The notes below the pieces were generated by a model. That model was not told the origin of the DNA, ran no database searches, and worked only from the letters and a program-made list of their open reading frames with translations. This document shows positions 1 to 7,032 of a DNA stretch of 10,363 nucleotides, one piece after another. Both the position numbers and the translations under genes were made by a program. Source of the DNA: SAR202 cluster bacterium. GTDB taxonomy: Bacteria > Chloroflexota > Dehalococcoidia > Lucifugimonadales > UBA3495. Position 1 is the first letter of the stretch; every line of letters begins with the position of its first letter. The stretch lies in contig VFHF01000098.1 in assembly GCA_009392095.1 (NCBI GenBank), forward strand, positions 1 to 10,363, given 5' to 3'.

Positions 1-474
1 CAGACCGATTAGCGCCATCACTCCCAACACGTAGGGGCCGTTTGACGTCGCTTGCCCAATTCAGGCCCAGGTAGACCCTGGAGGCGCCCATGCCAATCAC
101 CACCAAGACCAGACCTGCTTGGAGCGACCGCCGCAGCAACAGCGGTTTCACCCATAGCCCGACCAGGTAAACAAGAACCCCTCCTACGATTACCGCCAAG
201 AGCGAGTGGCCGCTGGGGAAGCTGAGGTTGGATGGCAAGGACTCAAGAAGAGCATAACCCGGCCGGGGCCGGTCAACAATTACTTTTAAGCCGTCTCCGG
301 TCCCGATAACTGCAAGACCCCCATTAACATCGCGGCGTCAGCATATCGGCGGGTCAGGGTCAAACCAGTCAGCACGGCAACGGAGGCAGACAAGAAATCC
401 CAAACCAGTCCCAGGTTGGCGAGCCATATCGCCATATCGTCTAACCAATCATTCCTCATCGCCTGGAACTGCAA
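1..474 (-). pseudogene. PAP2-family phosphatase, frameshifted and partial (runs off left edge)
   Basis: No single frame carries the gene, but minus-strand pieces join into a recognisable PAP2 (phosphatidic acid phosphatase type 2) membrane enzyme. The first piece (474 to about 320) encodes a hydrophobic N-terminal part with an AIWLANLGLVWDFL segment and stops with TAA at 286-288. The next piece uses another frame (open from 337 leftwards) and carries LKVIVDRPRP (family motif KX6RP, near 250-290), FPSGHS (motif PSGH, near 200) and SRVYLGLNWASDV (motif SRX5HX3D, near 50-85). After about position 48 the first frame gives the more family-like continuation GPYVLGVMALIGL, so a second frame change is likely. 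In the third motif Asn stands where the family has its nucleophilic His. Two frame changes plus a lost nucleophile point to a decaying gene, though indel errors in the assembly could explain the shifts. Family members dephosphorylate lipid phosphates at the membrane. The real start is unclear; a TTG lies at 474 and an ATG at 459. Confidence 0.7.
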
Positions 475-501
475 TGCGGTAATCTAAACATGCCAGCGGT
501 G

Positions 502-507
502 TATAAT
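502..507 (+). promoter_or_regulatory. Possible -10 box for the cmk group
   Basis: A perfect TATAAT sits at 502-507, 58 bases before the preferred cmk start at 566. No convincing -35 box lies 16-18 bases upstream (gtaatc or close variants), so this is weak. If it is real, transcription would begin near 514 and the ATG at 506 could not be the translation start, which agrees with the downstream TTG start. Confidence 0.3.
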
Positions 508-535
508 GCCGGTGAGTAGCAGCCGCACTTTCGAA

Positions 536-556
536 GCACGAATCAGCACGAATCAG
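536..556 (+). repeat. 10-bp tandem repeat, two copies
   Basis: The unit gcacgaatca occurs twice in a row at 536-545 and 546-555. It lies just upstream of the preferred cmk start, in what is probably untranslated leader. A 10-bp unit would not keep reading frame if its copy number changed, which fits a non-coding position. It may simply be a local duplication. Confidence 0.6.
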
Positions 557-565
557 AGGGAGCGA

Positions 566-1237
566 TTGGCCCGCGAGATCAGTGTTATCGCCATCGACGG
601 TCCGGTAGCAGCCGGCAAGACAGTGGTCGGGCGGGAATTGGCCCGGGCGCTAGGGTTTGGTTATCTGGACACTGGAATCATGTACCGCGCCATCACCTGG
701 CTGGCCTTGAACCATGGGATCACCGTAGACGATGAAACCTCTCTGGGTGAACTTGCCCGCAGCTACCCTCTGGGACTAATGGGCGAAGACTGCAACCAGG
801 TATTGGTAGACGGCCACACATTGGGCCCGGAACTCCGCGACTCGACGGTAGACCGGAACGTGTCCATCATCTCCAAAGCTCCCATGGTCCGAAGGGAGTT
901 GGTGGCCCAGCAAAGAACCACTGCTGCTCAGGGCAAGATCGTGATGATTGGGCGAGATATAGGCACAGTGGTCCTGCCCGATGCCGATCTGAAGGTCTAC
1001 CTCACTGCCTCGCCCGAGAAGCGGGCACAAAGACGGTGGCAGGAGATGCAAGACCGGGGAGAAGCAGTCGAGCTTTTGACGGTGCTGAGCGAGACGATAG
1101 CCCGCGATGAGATCGACAGCGGACGCGACGACTCCCCCCTTAAGCCCGCCGACGATGCCTGGGAACTAAACACAGACGGCTTGGACATCCAGCAGGTGGT
1201 ACAGAAGATCGTTGACCGGACCATCAGCCCCAAGTAA
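566..1237 (+). CDS. cmk: Cytidylate kinase
   Basis: Transfers phosphate from ATP to CMP or dCMP in the cytoplasm, recycling CMP from RNA and phospholipid turnover. From the TTG at 566 the protein has 223 residues, normal for the family. It shows the P-loop GPVAAGKT (12-19), YLDTGIMYRA (33-42) for nucleotide binding, GRDIGT (129-134), and RDEIDSGRDDSPL near 180, the family's substrate-binding and lid region. An ATG at 506 would add 20 residues (MPVSSSRTFEARISTNQRER). I prefer 566 because GAGG (556-559) lies 6 bases before it, the product then begins like other Cmk proteins a few residues before IAIDGP, and the extra stretch contains a tandem repeat. The acyltransferase gene starts 3 bases after the stop, and cmk-plsC neighbours are common in bacteria. 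The function is secure; the start is less so. Confidence 0.93.
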   Translation: MAREISVIAIDGPVAAGKTVVGRELARALGFGYLDTGIMYRAITWLALNHGITVDDETSLGELARSYPLGLMGEDCNQVLVDGHTLGPELRDSTVDRNVSIISKAPMVRRELVAQQRTTAAQGKIVMIGRDIGTVVLPDADLKVYLTASPEKRAQRRWQEMQDRGEAVELLTVLSETIARDEIDSGRDDSPLKPADDAWELNTDGLDIQQVVQKIVDRTISPK

Positions 1238-1240
1238 TTC

Positions 1241-1903
1241 TTGAGCAAGTTCAGAGACGCATCACTCCTCTACCGGTTTGGAAACCTGTTGGGGCGGTTC
1301 TGCTTCCGGGCGTTCGGCCGACTCGAGATCTCCGGCGCAGAAGGCGTGCCCCAGTTCGGCCCATTAATCGTTGTCTCAAATCATCTGTCGTTGAACGACC
1401 CTCCTCTGCTGGTAGCTGCAATACCAAGACCGCTTTTCTTCATAGGCAAGAAAGAGTTGTTCGGCAATTCTTTTTTCAGATTTCTGATGACGGCGTTCCA
1501 CGTGTCTCCTTTCGACCGTTCAGCCGCCGGGATTGACGCCGTGCGCGTACTGATGCAGAATCTTGAGCGCGACCGGGCTGTGGTGATCTTCCCAGAGGGC
1601 ACCCGAAGCCCCAACCATGCGATGCAGAAAGGAATGTTGGGCGTGGTCTATCTCGCAATGAAATCCCAATCGCCCATACTGCCGGTTGGTGTCACCGGCA
1701 CCCATAAATTCCCTCTTTGGCGGGTCCCCTTTCCCTTTAAGAGGCTGAAGGCCAACATCGGTCAGCCGTTCACTCTGCCGGTGGTTGAGGGCCGCCCCAG
1801 CAAAGAGGTGATGTCCAGTATGCTGGACATGGTTATGGCCCGCATCGCCGACCTGCTGCCACCGGAGCACCGTGGTGTTTACGGCGGTGACAAGGTTAAG
1901 TAA
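1241..1903 (+). CDS. plsC: 1-acyl-sn-glycerol-3-phosphate acyltransferase (PlsC/LPLAT family)
   Basis: Transfers a fatty acyl group to the sn-2 position of lysophosphatidic acid to make phosphatidic acid, at the inner face of the membrane. The 220-residue product has the four acyltransferase blocks: NHLSLND with catalytic HX4D (His48, Asp53), the GKKELF region near 70, FPEGTRS (117-123) for glycerol-phosphate binding, and ILPVGVTGTHKFP (146-158). A hydrophobic N-terminal segment is short, as in many compact PlsC proteins. The start is a TTG three bases after the cmk stop with no clear ribosome binding site, so translation is probably coupled to cmk. The family is certain. The exact acceptor is assumed from the family, and related enzymes can acylate other lysolipids. 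Confidence 0.88.
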   Translation: MSKFRDASLLYRFGNLLGRFCFRAFGRLEISGAEGVPQFGPLIVVSNHLSLNDPPLLVAAIPRPLFFIGKKELFGNSFFRFLMTAFHVSPFDRSAAGIDAVRVLMQNLERDRAVVIFPEGTRSPNHAMQKGMLGVVYLAMKSQSPILPVGVTGTHKFPLWRVPFPFKRLKANIGQPFTLPVVEGRPSKEVMSSMLDMVMARIADLLPPEHRGVYGGDKVK

Positions 1904-1970
1904 CCGGCCGATCAGACCGCCCAAAGATTCGACCACAGGGCACAGCTAAAACGTAATATCGGAGAGACAA

Positions 1971-2189
1971 ATGCAGCAAGCATCTAAATTTGGCATCTAC
2001 CTGAACGCTAGCGAAAACCAGGTGGTGCGCATCAATTCCCCTTACTGGTTCCCTGAGGAGCCTGACTGGGTCTTCTTGACCAACGAGGTCAACTCCACTT
2101 TGCTAAACATCCGCGAGATGGCCCAGGAGAAGGGCCTCTCCAAGGACTCCGGGGCGATCACCTGGGGCACGATCCCCCTCAAAGACTAG
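1971..2189 (+). CDS. Small protein of unknown function
   Basis: The product is a 72-residue soluble protein that I do not recognise. It has no membrane segment, no cysteine and no signal peptide. It is rich in aromatic residues in the first half (SPYWFPEEPDWVF) and ends with a hydrophilic stretch. The ATG has a good ribosome binding site, GGAGAG at 1961-1966, four bases upstream, which supports real translation. It lies 67 bases after plsC and 34 bases before dgt on the same strand, so it may be co-transcribed with both. The ribosome site, sensible composition and operon position make it a likely gene, but no role can be given. Confidence 0.72.
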   Translation: MQQASKFGIYLNASENQVVRINSPYWFPEEPDWVFLTNEVNSTLLNIREMAQEKGLSKDSGAITWGTIPLKD

Positions 2190-2223
2190 ATTCCGGAAGA
2201 TGCTGACACCGAGGGAATACTAG

Positions 2224-3321
2224 ATGCCGTCCGGCCCGGTGGAGGGCCTGCAGGTGCGGCAACGGCTGGAGGCCTTGGAGGAGAACCTCTCGCCCTACGC
2301 CAGCCGTTCCAGCCAGTCGTTGGGCCGCGAACTGCCTGAAACCCCGTCTCCTCTGCGTACCGAGTACCAGCGGGACCGAGACCGGATCATCCACACCAAT
2401 GCCTTCCGGCGCCTGAAGCATAAGACCCAGGTTTTTCTGGCGCCCTCCGGCGACCACTATGTCACCCGGCTGACCCACACTCTAGAAGTGGCCCAAGTTG
2501 GCCGAACTATCGCTAGGGCGCTGAACCTGAACGAAGACTTGGTTGAAGCCATGTCCTACGGCCACGACCTTGGCCACACGCCCTTCGGACACCTGGGCGA
2601 AGAGACTCTAGACCAAGTCTATTCGGAAGGATTCACCCACAGCGCACAGAGCCTCCGCATCGTCGAGAAGTTGTCCAGGGAGGGGCAAGGATTAAACCTG
2701 ACCTGGGAGGTCCGCCAGGGAATCATCTCCCATTCCAAACCCAGGGGCGATTTCCTTGACGTAAAACTGGATGAGTCGCTGACGTTGGAGGCCCAGATAC
2801 TGCGGCTGGCAGACTCGGTGGCCTACCTGAACCACGATATAGCCGACGCCATCCGGGCCGGCATGCTAAAAGTGGAAGACCTGCCGGAGAAAGCCAATCG
2901 TACTTTGGGGACGACTCATTCCCAACGGCTCGACTCGTTGGTTACAGGCATCGTCCAAGAGTCGTGGCCCGCCTCGGGTCTGGCCGATGAAGCAATCGAT
3001 GGGAAACCGGTGATCGGCATGGACCCGGAAGCCCGGGAAGCGATGATGGAACTGCGGGACTACATGTTCCAGAACGTCTATCTACCTTTGGGTAACACCA
3101 ACCAGTCCGAAGTCGGCCGCGATGTGGTCAAACTGCTTTATCATTACTTCCTGGAGAATGCCGAGGAGATACCCCCACCCTACTTCAGTCCCGGCGCCGA
3201 CCCCGACCGGGCCGCCGTAGACTACGTTGCCGGCATGACCGACCACTACGCCATTCGCCAAGCAGAGAAGCTACAACCCGGCATCACCCAAGGAGCTTTT
3301 CAGAGCGTTCCGTTGGAGTAA
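2224..3321 (+). CDS. dgt: dGTPase-type HD-domain dNTP triphosphohydrolase
   Basis: Family members cleave dGTP, or dNTPs more broadly, into the deoxynucleoside and inorganic triphosphate in the cytoplasm, thereby controlling dNTP pools. The 365-residue product carries TPSPLRTEYQRDRDRI (40-55) and NAFRRLKHKTQVF (59-71), the typical N-terminal signature. The metal-binding HD residues follow: His85 in RLTHTLEV, His114-Asp115 in GHDLGHTPFGH, and Asp197 in LRLADSVAYLNHDI. A less conserved C-terminal helical part follows. The length fits the shorter deoxyguanosinetriphosphate triphosphohydrolase-like proteins rather than the roughly 500-residue E. coli Dgt. GAGGGA (2211-2216) lies 7 bases before the ATG. 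It is the last gene of the plus-strand group and faces the oppositely directed monooxygenase gene with 25 bases between the stops. Substrate range is unknown, so 'dNTPase' is the cautious name. Confidence 0.92.
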   Translation: MPSGPVEGLQVRQRLEALEENLSPYASRSSQSLGRELPETPSPLRTEYQRDRDRIIHTNAFRRLKHKTQVFLAPSGDHYVTRLTHTLEVAQVGRTIARALNLNEDLVEAMSYGHDLGHTPFGHLGEETLDQVYSEGFTHSAQSLRIVEKLSREGQGLNLTWEVRQGIISHSKPRGDFLDVKLDESLTLEAQILRLADSVAYLNHDIADAIRAGMLKVEDLPEKANRTLGTTHSQRLDSLVTGIVQESWPASGLADEAIDGKPVIGMDPEAREAMMELRDYMFQNVYLPLGNTNQSEVGRDVVKLLYHYFLENAEEIPPPYFSPGADPDRAAVDYVAGMTDHYAIRQAEKLQPGITQGAFQSVPLE

Positions 3322-3346
3322 GGGAGGCGCGCTGCGTTTTCTGGAC

Positions 3347-4498
3347 TTATCCCTTGAACGCGGGCATGACCTCTTCTGCGACGATGCTCAGCTGGTCCTT
3401 GAAGACTTCCAAGGGCATCCCCATCACCGCTCCGATGTTAACCCGGTCCACCCCTGGGTATTTCTCCTCGATTCCCTTGAAGTGCTCAACGACGTCTTCC
3501 GATGTACCGCAGAGCCAGGAACCGGCCTCTACCGCTTCATCCAACGTGGGCAGGGCGACCCCGGGCGTCTGACCCTTGTTGACCACTGAGACGTTCTGTT
3601 CGTCAGTGAGGGGCATGACGCCCAACGGTCCGGCGAATTTCATCGCTTCCTCGAAGTATGGACGCGCTTGCTTGATTGCCTTCTCTTTTGACTCGGCGAT
3701 GAATATTCGGAAACCCAATGCCACGTCTTCGCCCAATCCTGTTTCTTTCCCGTATTTGGCACGGGCTGATTGAAGCATCTTCAGCTTCTCTTCCAGGGCC
3801 GCGTCTGGGTTGTTGGCGATCAACGGCTTGATTCCCATCTTCGCCATGAAGTCTATGCCTCTCGGATTAGGGCTGACCAACGGTTGCCAGATGTCCACCG
3901 GCTGGGTGATCGGCCGGGGCACTAGAGTCAATTCTTTTAATTGATAGCCCCGGTAGGGCACCTCCGGGGGCAATTGGTAGTGCTTGCCATGGTGGGAGAA
4001 TTTTTCATGGGTGAAGGCCTTGGTGATGACCTCCACCTGCTCCTCGAACAACTCCCGGTTGGCGTCGGAGTCCAGCATCGGCGCCCCGAATGTTTCCACC
4101 TCTCTGGTGTGGTAGCCGCGTCCCACTCCGAATATGATGCGGCCCTTGCTCAAAATGTCGGCCATGGCGAAATCTTCAGCCAGGCGAAGAGGGTGCCACA
4201 TGGGGACGATGTTGAATCCGCAACCAAATTTCAGCCTCTCTGTCTGAGTGGATAGATAAAGACCAAGCATCAGCAGGTTGGGTATGGCTTCATACCCCTC
4301 CGGCTGGAAGTGGTGCTCGGCCATCCAGAACTCTTGGAACCCTAGCTTCTCCATGTGCTTGGAGATGTCCAAGGCCCAATCGAAGGTTTCGATCAATTGG
4401 TCGTTGGAGTACCACCGGTCATTGGCCGGGGTGCCTGCAAGCCCGATATTTTCGTCGATAACATGGCCAGCATAAGAAGCGGAAAAATTGTGAATCAT
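3347..4498 (-). CDS. LLM-class flavin-dependent oxidoreductase (luciferase-like monooxygenase)
   Basis: The product is a 383-residue TIM-barrel enzyme of the bacterial luciferase family. Members use reduced FMN (or F420 in related branches) to insert oxygen into, or oxidise, organic substrates. Seen in the protein are FWMAEHHF (57-64) with the typical EHH, MWHPLRLAED (100-109), GRIIFGVGRGYHTREVETFG (119-138) and LVPRPITQPVDIWQPL further on, all characteristic of LuxA-like members. I chose the ATG at 4498 because AGGTG (4507-4511) precedes it by 8 bases; a TTG at 4531 would add 11 residues with no good ribosome site. It is the last gene of the minus-strand catabolic group, 110 bases after the SDR gene. 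No flavin reductase is encoded in the window, so reduced flavin must come from elsewhere. Substrate unknown. Confidence 0.88.
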   Translation of the reverse strand: MIHNFSASYAGHVIDENIGLAGTPANDRWYSNDQLIETFDWALDISKHMEKLGFQEFWMAEHHFQPEGYEAIPNLLMLGLYLSTQTERLKFGCGFNIVPMWHPLRLAEDFAMADILSKGRIIFGVGRGYHTREVETFGAPMLDSDANRELFEEQVEVITKAFTHEKFSHHGKHYQLPPEVPYRGYQLKELTLVPRPITQPVDIWQPLVSPNPRGIDFMAKMGIKPLIANNPDAALEEKLKMLQSARAKYGKETGLGEDVALGFRIFIAESKEKAIKQARPYFEEAMKFAGPLGVMPLTDEQNVSVVNKGQTPGVALPTLDEAVEAGSWLCGTSEDVVEHFKGIEEKYPGVDRVNIGAVMGMPLEVFKDQLSIVAEEVMPAFKG

Positions 4499-4506
4499 CG
4501 TCTTAG

Positions 4507-4511
4507 CACCT
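4507..4511 (-). promoter_or_regulatory. Ribosome binding site deciding the monooxygenase start
   Basis: AGGTG on the minus strand lies 8 bases before the ATG at 4498. The alternative TTG at 4531 has no comparable site, so the shorter protein is preferred. Confidence 0.55.
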
Positions 4512-4589
4512 GTTAAATATCTGGTTATCAATAAATTGATGCCCGAGAGATGGGGCCTCTTTCTTGTCGATAGCTAGGCGGCTGGTCCG

Positions 4590-4609
4590 AACAAAACGCG
4601 GCGAGCCGC
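4590..4609 (-). terminator. Weak candidate terminator or attenuator after the second SDR gene
   Basis: Directly at the end of the SDR gene the minus strand reads GCGG-CTCG-CCGC (4609-4598) followed by GTTTTGTT. This is a four-base GC stem with a tetraloop and a short T run. The stem is too short for a confident terminator, but it could reduce read-through into the monooxygenase gene. Confidence 0.3.
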
Positions 4610-5529
4610 TATTCCTTGGGCACCTGGCTGGGGGCAGGGTTGACCAACTCGATACCGATGGTCACCGGGAAAACCCGCACCAACTCTTCAACGGTCCACT
4701 TACCGTCTTTCTGAATGGTCCTCACCGGCTCCGGTTCGTTGAGCAGGGTTACCAAGCCCTCGGTGACGTGGAAGACATGGCCATTTACGTGGGCTGCTTC
4801 GTCGGAGGCCAGCCAAGTCACCATGGGTGCGATGTCGTCGGCTTGGCCCCTGAGCGTCAGCGCAGCGCCGGTGCTGATGCCTCGCGCGGCTCGCAGCTCC
4901 CGGGCGTCGTCTGGGATGCTGCCAATCATCCTGGTGGCGGCGCTGGGGGAGATGGCGTTGGCGGTCACACCATAGCGCCCCAAGTCTCTGGCAACCACTC
5001 TGGTGAACCCGGCGATGCCGTCTTTGGCGGCGCCGTAGTTGGCCTGTCCAGAGTTGCCGTAAAGTCCGGTGGTTGAGCTGAAGGTGATGATCCGGCCGGA
5101 GCGCTGCTGGCGAAAGATCACGCTGGCGTTCTTCACGATGGAGAACGTGCCCTTGAGGTGAACGGCGATCACGTCGTCCCACTCCTGTTCAGACATGTTG
5201 AAGATCATCCGGTCCCGGAGGATCCCGGCCACGGTGACTACGATGTCCAGCTTGCCATAGTTGTCCAGAGCGGTCTGGATGATCTTGTCTCCGCCGGCCA
5301 TGGTGGCAACTGATTCCAGGCAGGCCACTCCCTCTCCGCCATCGGCTTTGATCTCATCCACCACCTGTTGGGCGAAGGACGAATCGGCGCCGGTGCCGTC
5401 CACGTTGACGCCGGGGTCAACCACGACCACCTTGGCGCCTTGGGAGGCCATCAACTTGGCAACCCCCCGTCCAATGCCGCGGCCCGAGCCAGTTATGATC
5501 GCCACTTTGTCTTCTAGCAGGTTCGCCAT
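4609..5529 (-). CDS. Short-chain dehydrogenase/reductase, MFE-2 (3R)-hydroxyacyl-CoA dehydrogenase-like (copy A)
   Basis: The product is a 306-residue NAD(P)-dependent SDR. It shows the cofactor-binding TGSGRGIG (13-20), an acidic VVVDPG after the second strand (Asp38, favouring NAD), VAGILRDRMI (100-109), VHLKGTF (123-129), and the catalytic set Ser152, Tyr165, Lys169 within SSTTGLYGNSGQANYGAAK. The GILRDR and VHLKG blocks and the GNSGQANY segment resemble the dehydrogenase domain of peroxisomal MFE-2 (HSD17B4), which oxidises (3R)-hydroxyacyl-CoA to 3-ketoacyl-CoA. The C-terminal 70 residues extend beyond a standard 250-residue SDR. The ATG has GGAGAG upstream. It is about 78% identical, counted by eye over the first 200 residues, to the SDR encoded at 6001-6927. 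A lipocalin-like gene lies between the two. The true substrate could be a hydroxyacyl-CoA, a steroid or another secondary alcohol. Confidence 0.88.
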   Translation of the reverse strand: MANLLEDKVAIITGSGRGIGRGVAKLMASQGAKVVVVDPGVNVDGTGADSSFAQQVVDEIKADGGEGVACLESVATMAGGDKIIQTALDNYGKLDIVVTVAGILRDRMIFNMSEQEWDDVIAVHLKGTFSIVKNASVIFRQQRSGRIITFSSTTGLYGNSGQANYGAAKDGIAGFTRVVARDLGRYGVTANAISPSAATRMIGSIPDDARELRAARGISTGAALTLRGQADDIAPMVTWLASDEAAHVNGHVFHVTEGLVTLLNEPEPVRTIQKDGKWTVEELVRVFPVTIGIELVNPAPSQVPKE

Positions 5530-5566
5530 CAGATTCTCTCCATCTGGTTACTTGTCATATTTCGTT

Positions 5567-5998
5567 TTATGCCCGCTCCCAGAGCAGGATGTTGGTTAGG
5601 TCAGCCCTTGATCCTTTGATGGGCTGGGTGCTGAGGCGCAATCGTTCGCCTTCAAACTCATAATTCCTTGTCTGGATATCACCGATCCAATTGGGGAAGA
5701 GCGCTCCCATCACTCGATGGGTCACTTGGCTTTTGGCCTCGTTCACCTCGTAGTTACCATAGTAGGCGATGTATCCCTCGAACGCGGTTTTTATCTCTTC
5801 CTCGGTCCCCTTCAGCAGGTTGCCAGACTGGAATGCCGGTCTGCCGCTGCCCACGATCTGGCCTGAGAAGCTGCCGTGTCCGTCGTAGATCAGTTGCCCT
5901 TCGGGTTTCTCACCGTAGGGGTAGCTTATCCGGCCATCGGACCATTTGCCGTAACACTCCAGCAACCGCCAGGTGCCCGCGAATTTATCAGCGGGCAA
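5567..5998 (-). CDS. Lipocalin-like domain protein
   Basis: The product is a 143-residue protein with the pattern of the bacterial lipocalin-like domain (Pfam Lipocalin_5 type). It starts with AGTWRLLECYGKWSDGRI, continues with YPYGEKPEGQLIYDGHGSFS (26-45) and ends with beta-rich, strand-like segments. No signal peptide is visible, so it is probably cytoplasmic. Such proteins are thought to bind small hydrophobic ligands in a beta barrel, but few have a known role. The start is a TTG 2 bases after the stop of the upstream SDR gene, with AAGG about 6 bases before it inside that gene's end, so translation is probably coupled. Its place between two paralogous dehydrogenase genes suggests binding or handling of the pathway's substrate, which is my inference. 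Confidence 0.75.
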   Translation of the reverse strand: MPADKFAGTWRLLECYGKWSDGRISYPYGEKPEGQLIYDGHGSFSGQIVGSGRPAFQSGNLLKGTEEEIKTAFEGYIAYYGNYEVNEAKSQVTHRVMGALFPNWIGDIQTRNYEFEGERLRLSTQPIKGSRADLTNILLWERA

Positions 5999-6000
5999 GT

Positions 6001-6927
6001 TTAACCTTGCTCCCTAGCCGGGGCGGGGTTGGGGATATCCTTGGTCAGCACGTCACGGGCCATCTGCGATAGTTTCTCAATATTCCAGGTTCCCGACGAC
6101 TCGTAGATCGCCCGCTCTGGCCTGGGTTGGGACACCAACGATATGGTGTCGCCGTAGACCAAGAAGGTCTGGCCGTTGACGTTCTCTGCGAAATCGCTGG
6201 CGAGATAGGCCACGAACGGCGCCACATGATCAGGGTCCATATTGGCCAGGTCCTCTTCACCGGCTATGGGCGCCACGCCGCTGCGGGCCCTAATCTCAGA
6301 GGCGCTGCCGGGGATGTCCGCGATCATGCGGGTACTGGCCCGAGGTGCTATCGCGTTGACGGTCACTCCGTAGCGGCCCATGTCCTTGGCCACGACTTTG
6401 GTGAAGCCGGCAATGCCCGACTTGGCCGCGCCGTAGTTGGCCTGTCCCGAGTTCCCCATGAGACCAGACTCAGATGTGAACGTGATGATGCGTCCTGAGC
6501 GTTGCTGACGGAATAGGATGCTGGCGTTCTTCACGACGGTGAAGGTGCCCTTAAGGTGAACGGCGATCACGTCGTCCCATTCCTCTTCCGACATATTGAA
6601 GATCATGCGGTCCCGGAGGATCCCAGCACAGGTGACAACGATGTCCAGCTTGCCGAAGTTATCGACGGCGGACTGGACAATCTTCTCGCCGCCTTCCATC
6701 TCAGTGACCGACTCCATGCAGGCAACAGCGTTTCCGCCGGCTGCCTTGATCTCGGCTACAACTTGTTCCGCCACCGATTGGTCGGCCCCGCTGCCGTCCA
6801 CGTTCACGCCGGGGTCAACGACCACCACGCTGGCGCCCTCCGCGGCCATCAGCATGGCTACTCCACGTCCGATCCCGCGGCCTGAGCCGGTTACGATGGC
6901 CACTTTGCCATTCAACATTTCCGCCAT
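6001..6927 (-). CDS. Short-chain dehydrogenase/reductase, MFE-2 (3R)-hydroxyacyl-CoA dehydrogenase-like (copy B)
   Basis: The 308-residue SDR paralogue of the enzyme encoded at 4609-5529. It has TGSGRGIG (13-20), Asp38 at the end of the second strand, AGILRDRMIF (101-110), VHLKGTF (123-129) and the catalytic set Ser152, Tyr165, Lys169. The two copies agree almost fully through AGILRDRMIFNMSE and QQRSGRIITF. They differ around the catalytic serine (TSESGLM here against SSTTGLY) and in the region after residue 200 that normally lines the substrate pocket. This suggests related reactions on different substrates or different stages. GGGAGG lies about 5 bases before the ATG, a strong ribosome site. 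The gene is third in the group, 105 bases after the MaoC gene, and its stop is 2 bases from the lipocalin-like start. Substrate unproven. Confidence 0.88.
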   Translation of the reverse strand: MAEMLNGKVAIVTGSGRGIGRGVAMLMAAEGASVVVVDPGVNVDGSGADQSVAEQVVAEIKAAGGNAVACMESVTEMEGGEKIVQSAVDNFGKLDIVVTCAGILRDRMIFNMSEEEWDDVIAVHLKGTFTVVKNASILFRQQRSGRIITFTSESGLMGNSGQANYGAAKSGIAGFTKVVAKDMGRYGVTVNAIAPRASTRMIADIPGSASEIRARSGVAPIAGEEDLANMDPDHVAPFVAYLASDFAENVNGQTFLVYGDTISLVSQPRPERAIYESSGTWNIEKLSQMARDVLTKDIPNPAPAREQG

Positions 6928-6962
6928 TTTTGCCTCCCTGGGCTTGGTTCAAATCGAATCTG

Positions 6963-6978
6963 GGCAGACATTTCTGCC
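6963..6978. repeat. Perfect 6-bp inverted repeat in the leader of SDR copy B
   Basis: GGCAGA (6963-6968), a 4-base loop CATT, and TCTGCC (6973-6978) lie between the MaoC gene and SDR copy B. No T run follows in the direction of the operon, so a classical terminator is unlikely. It may be an mRNA processing or stabilising hairpin or a protein-binding site. Confidence 0.45.
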
Positions 6979-7032
6979 ATTTATTGCTAAGAATTCCAGG
7001 CCAAAATCTATAATGAATCTAGGATCCGCAGT

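Noticed and set aside
286..474. Independent 62-residue minus-strand gene
   Set aside because: Its hydrophobic sequence is better read as the N-terminal part of the frameshifted PAP2 gene that continues in another frame.
3320..3355. AAGGGA/TCCCTT inverted repeat between convergent dgt and the monooxygenase gene as a bidirectional terminator
   Set aside because: The stem is only 6 bp with a 24-base loop, overlaps both stop codons and has no T run.
4564..5076. Long plus-strand ORF opposite the SDR gene
   Set aside because: It is antisense to a clear SDR with conserved motifs, has shadow-like composition and no ribosome site; the same holds for the other ORFs opposite SDR, MaoC and LLM genes.
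7009..7014. Perfect TATAAT on the plus strand
   Set aside because: It lies between minus-strand operon genes, has no plausible -35 box and no plus-strand gene downstream.
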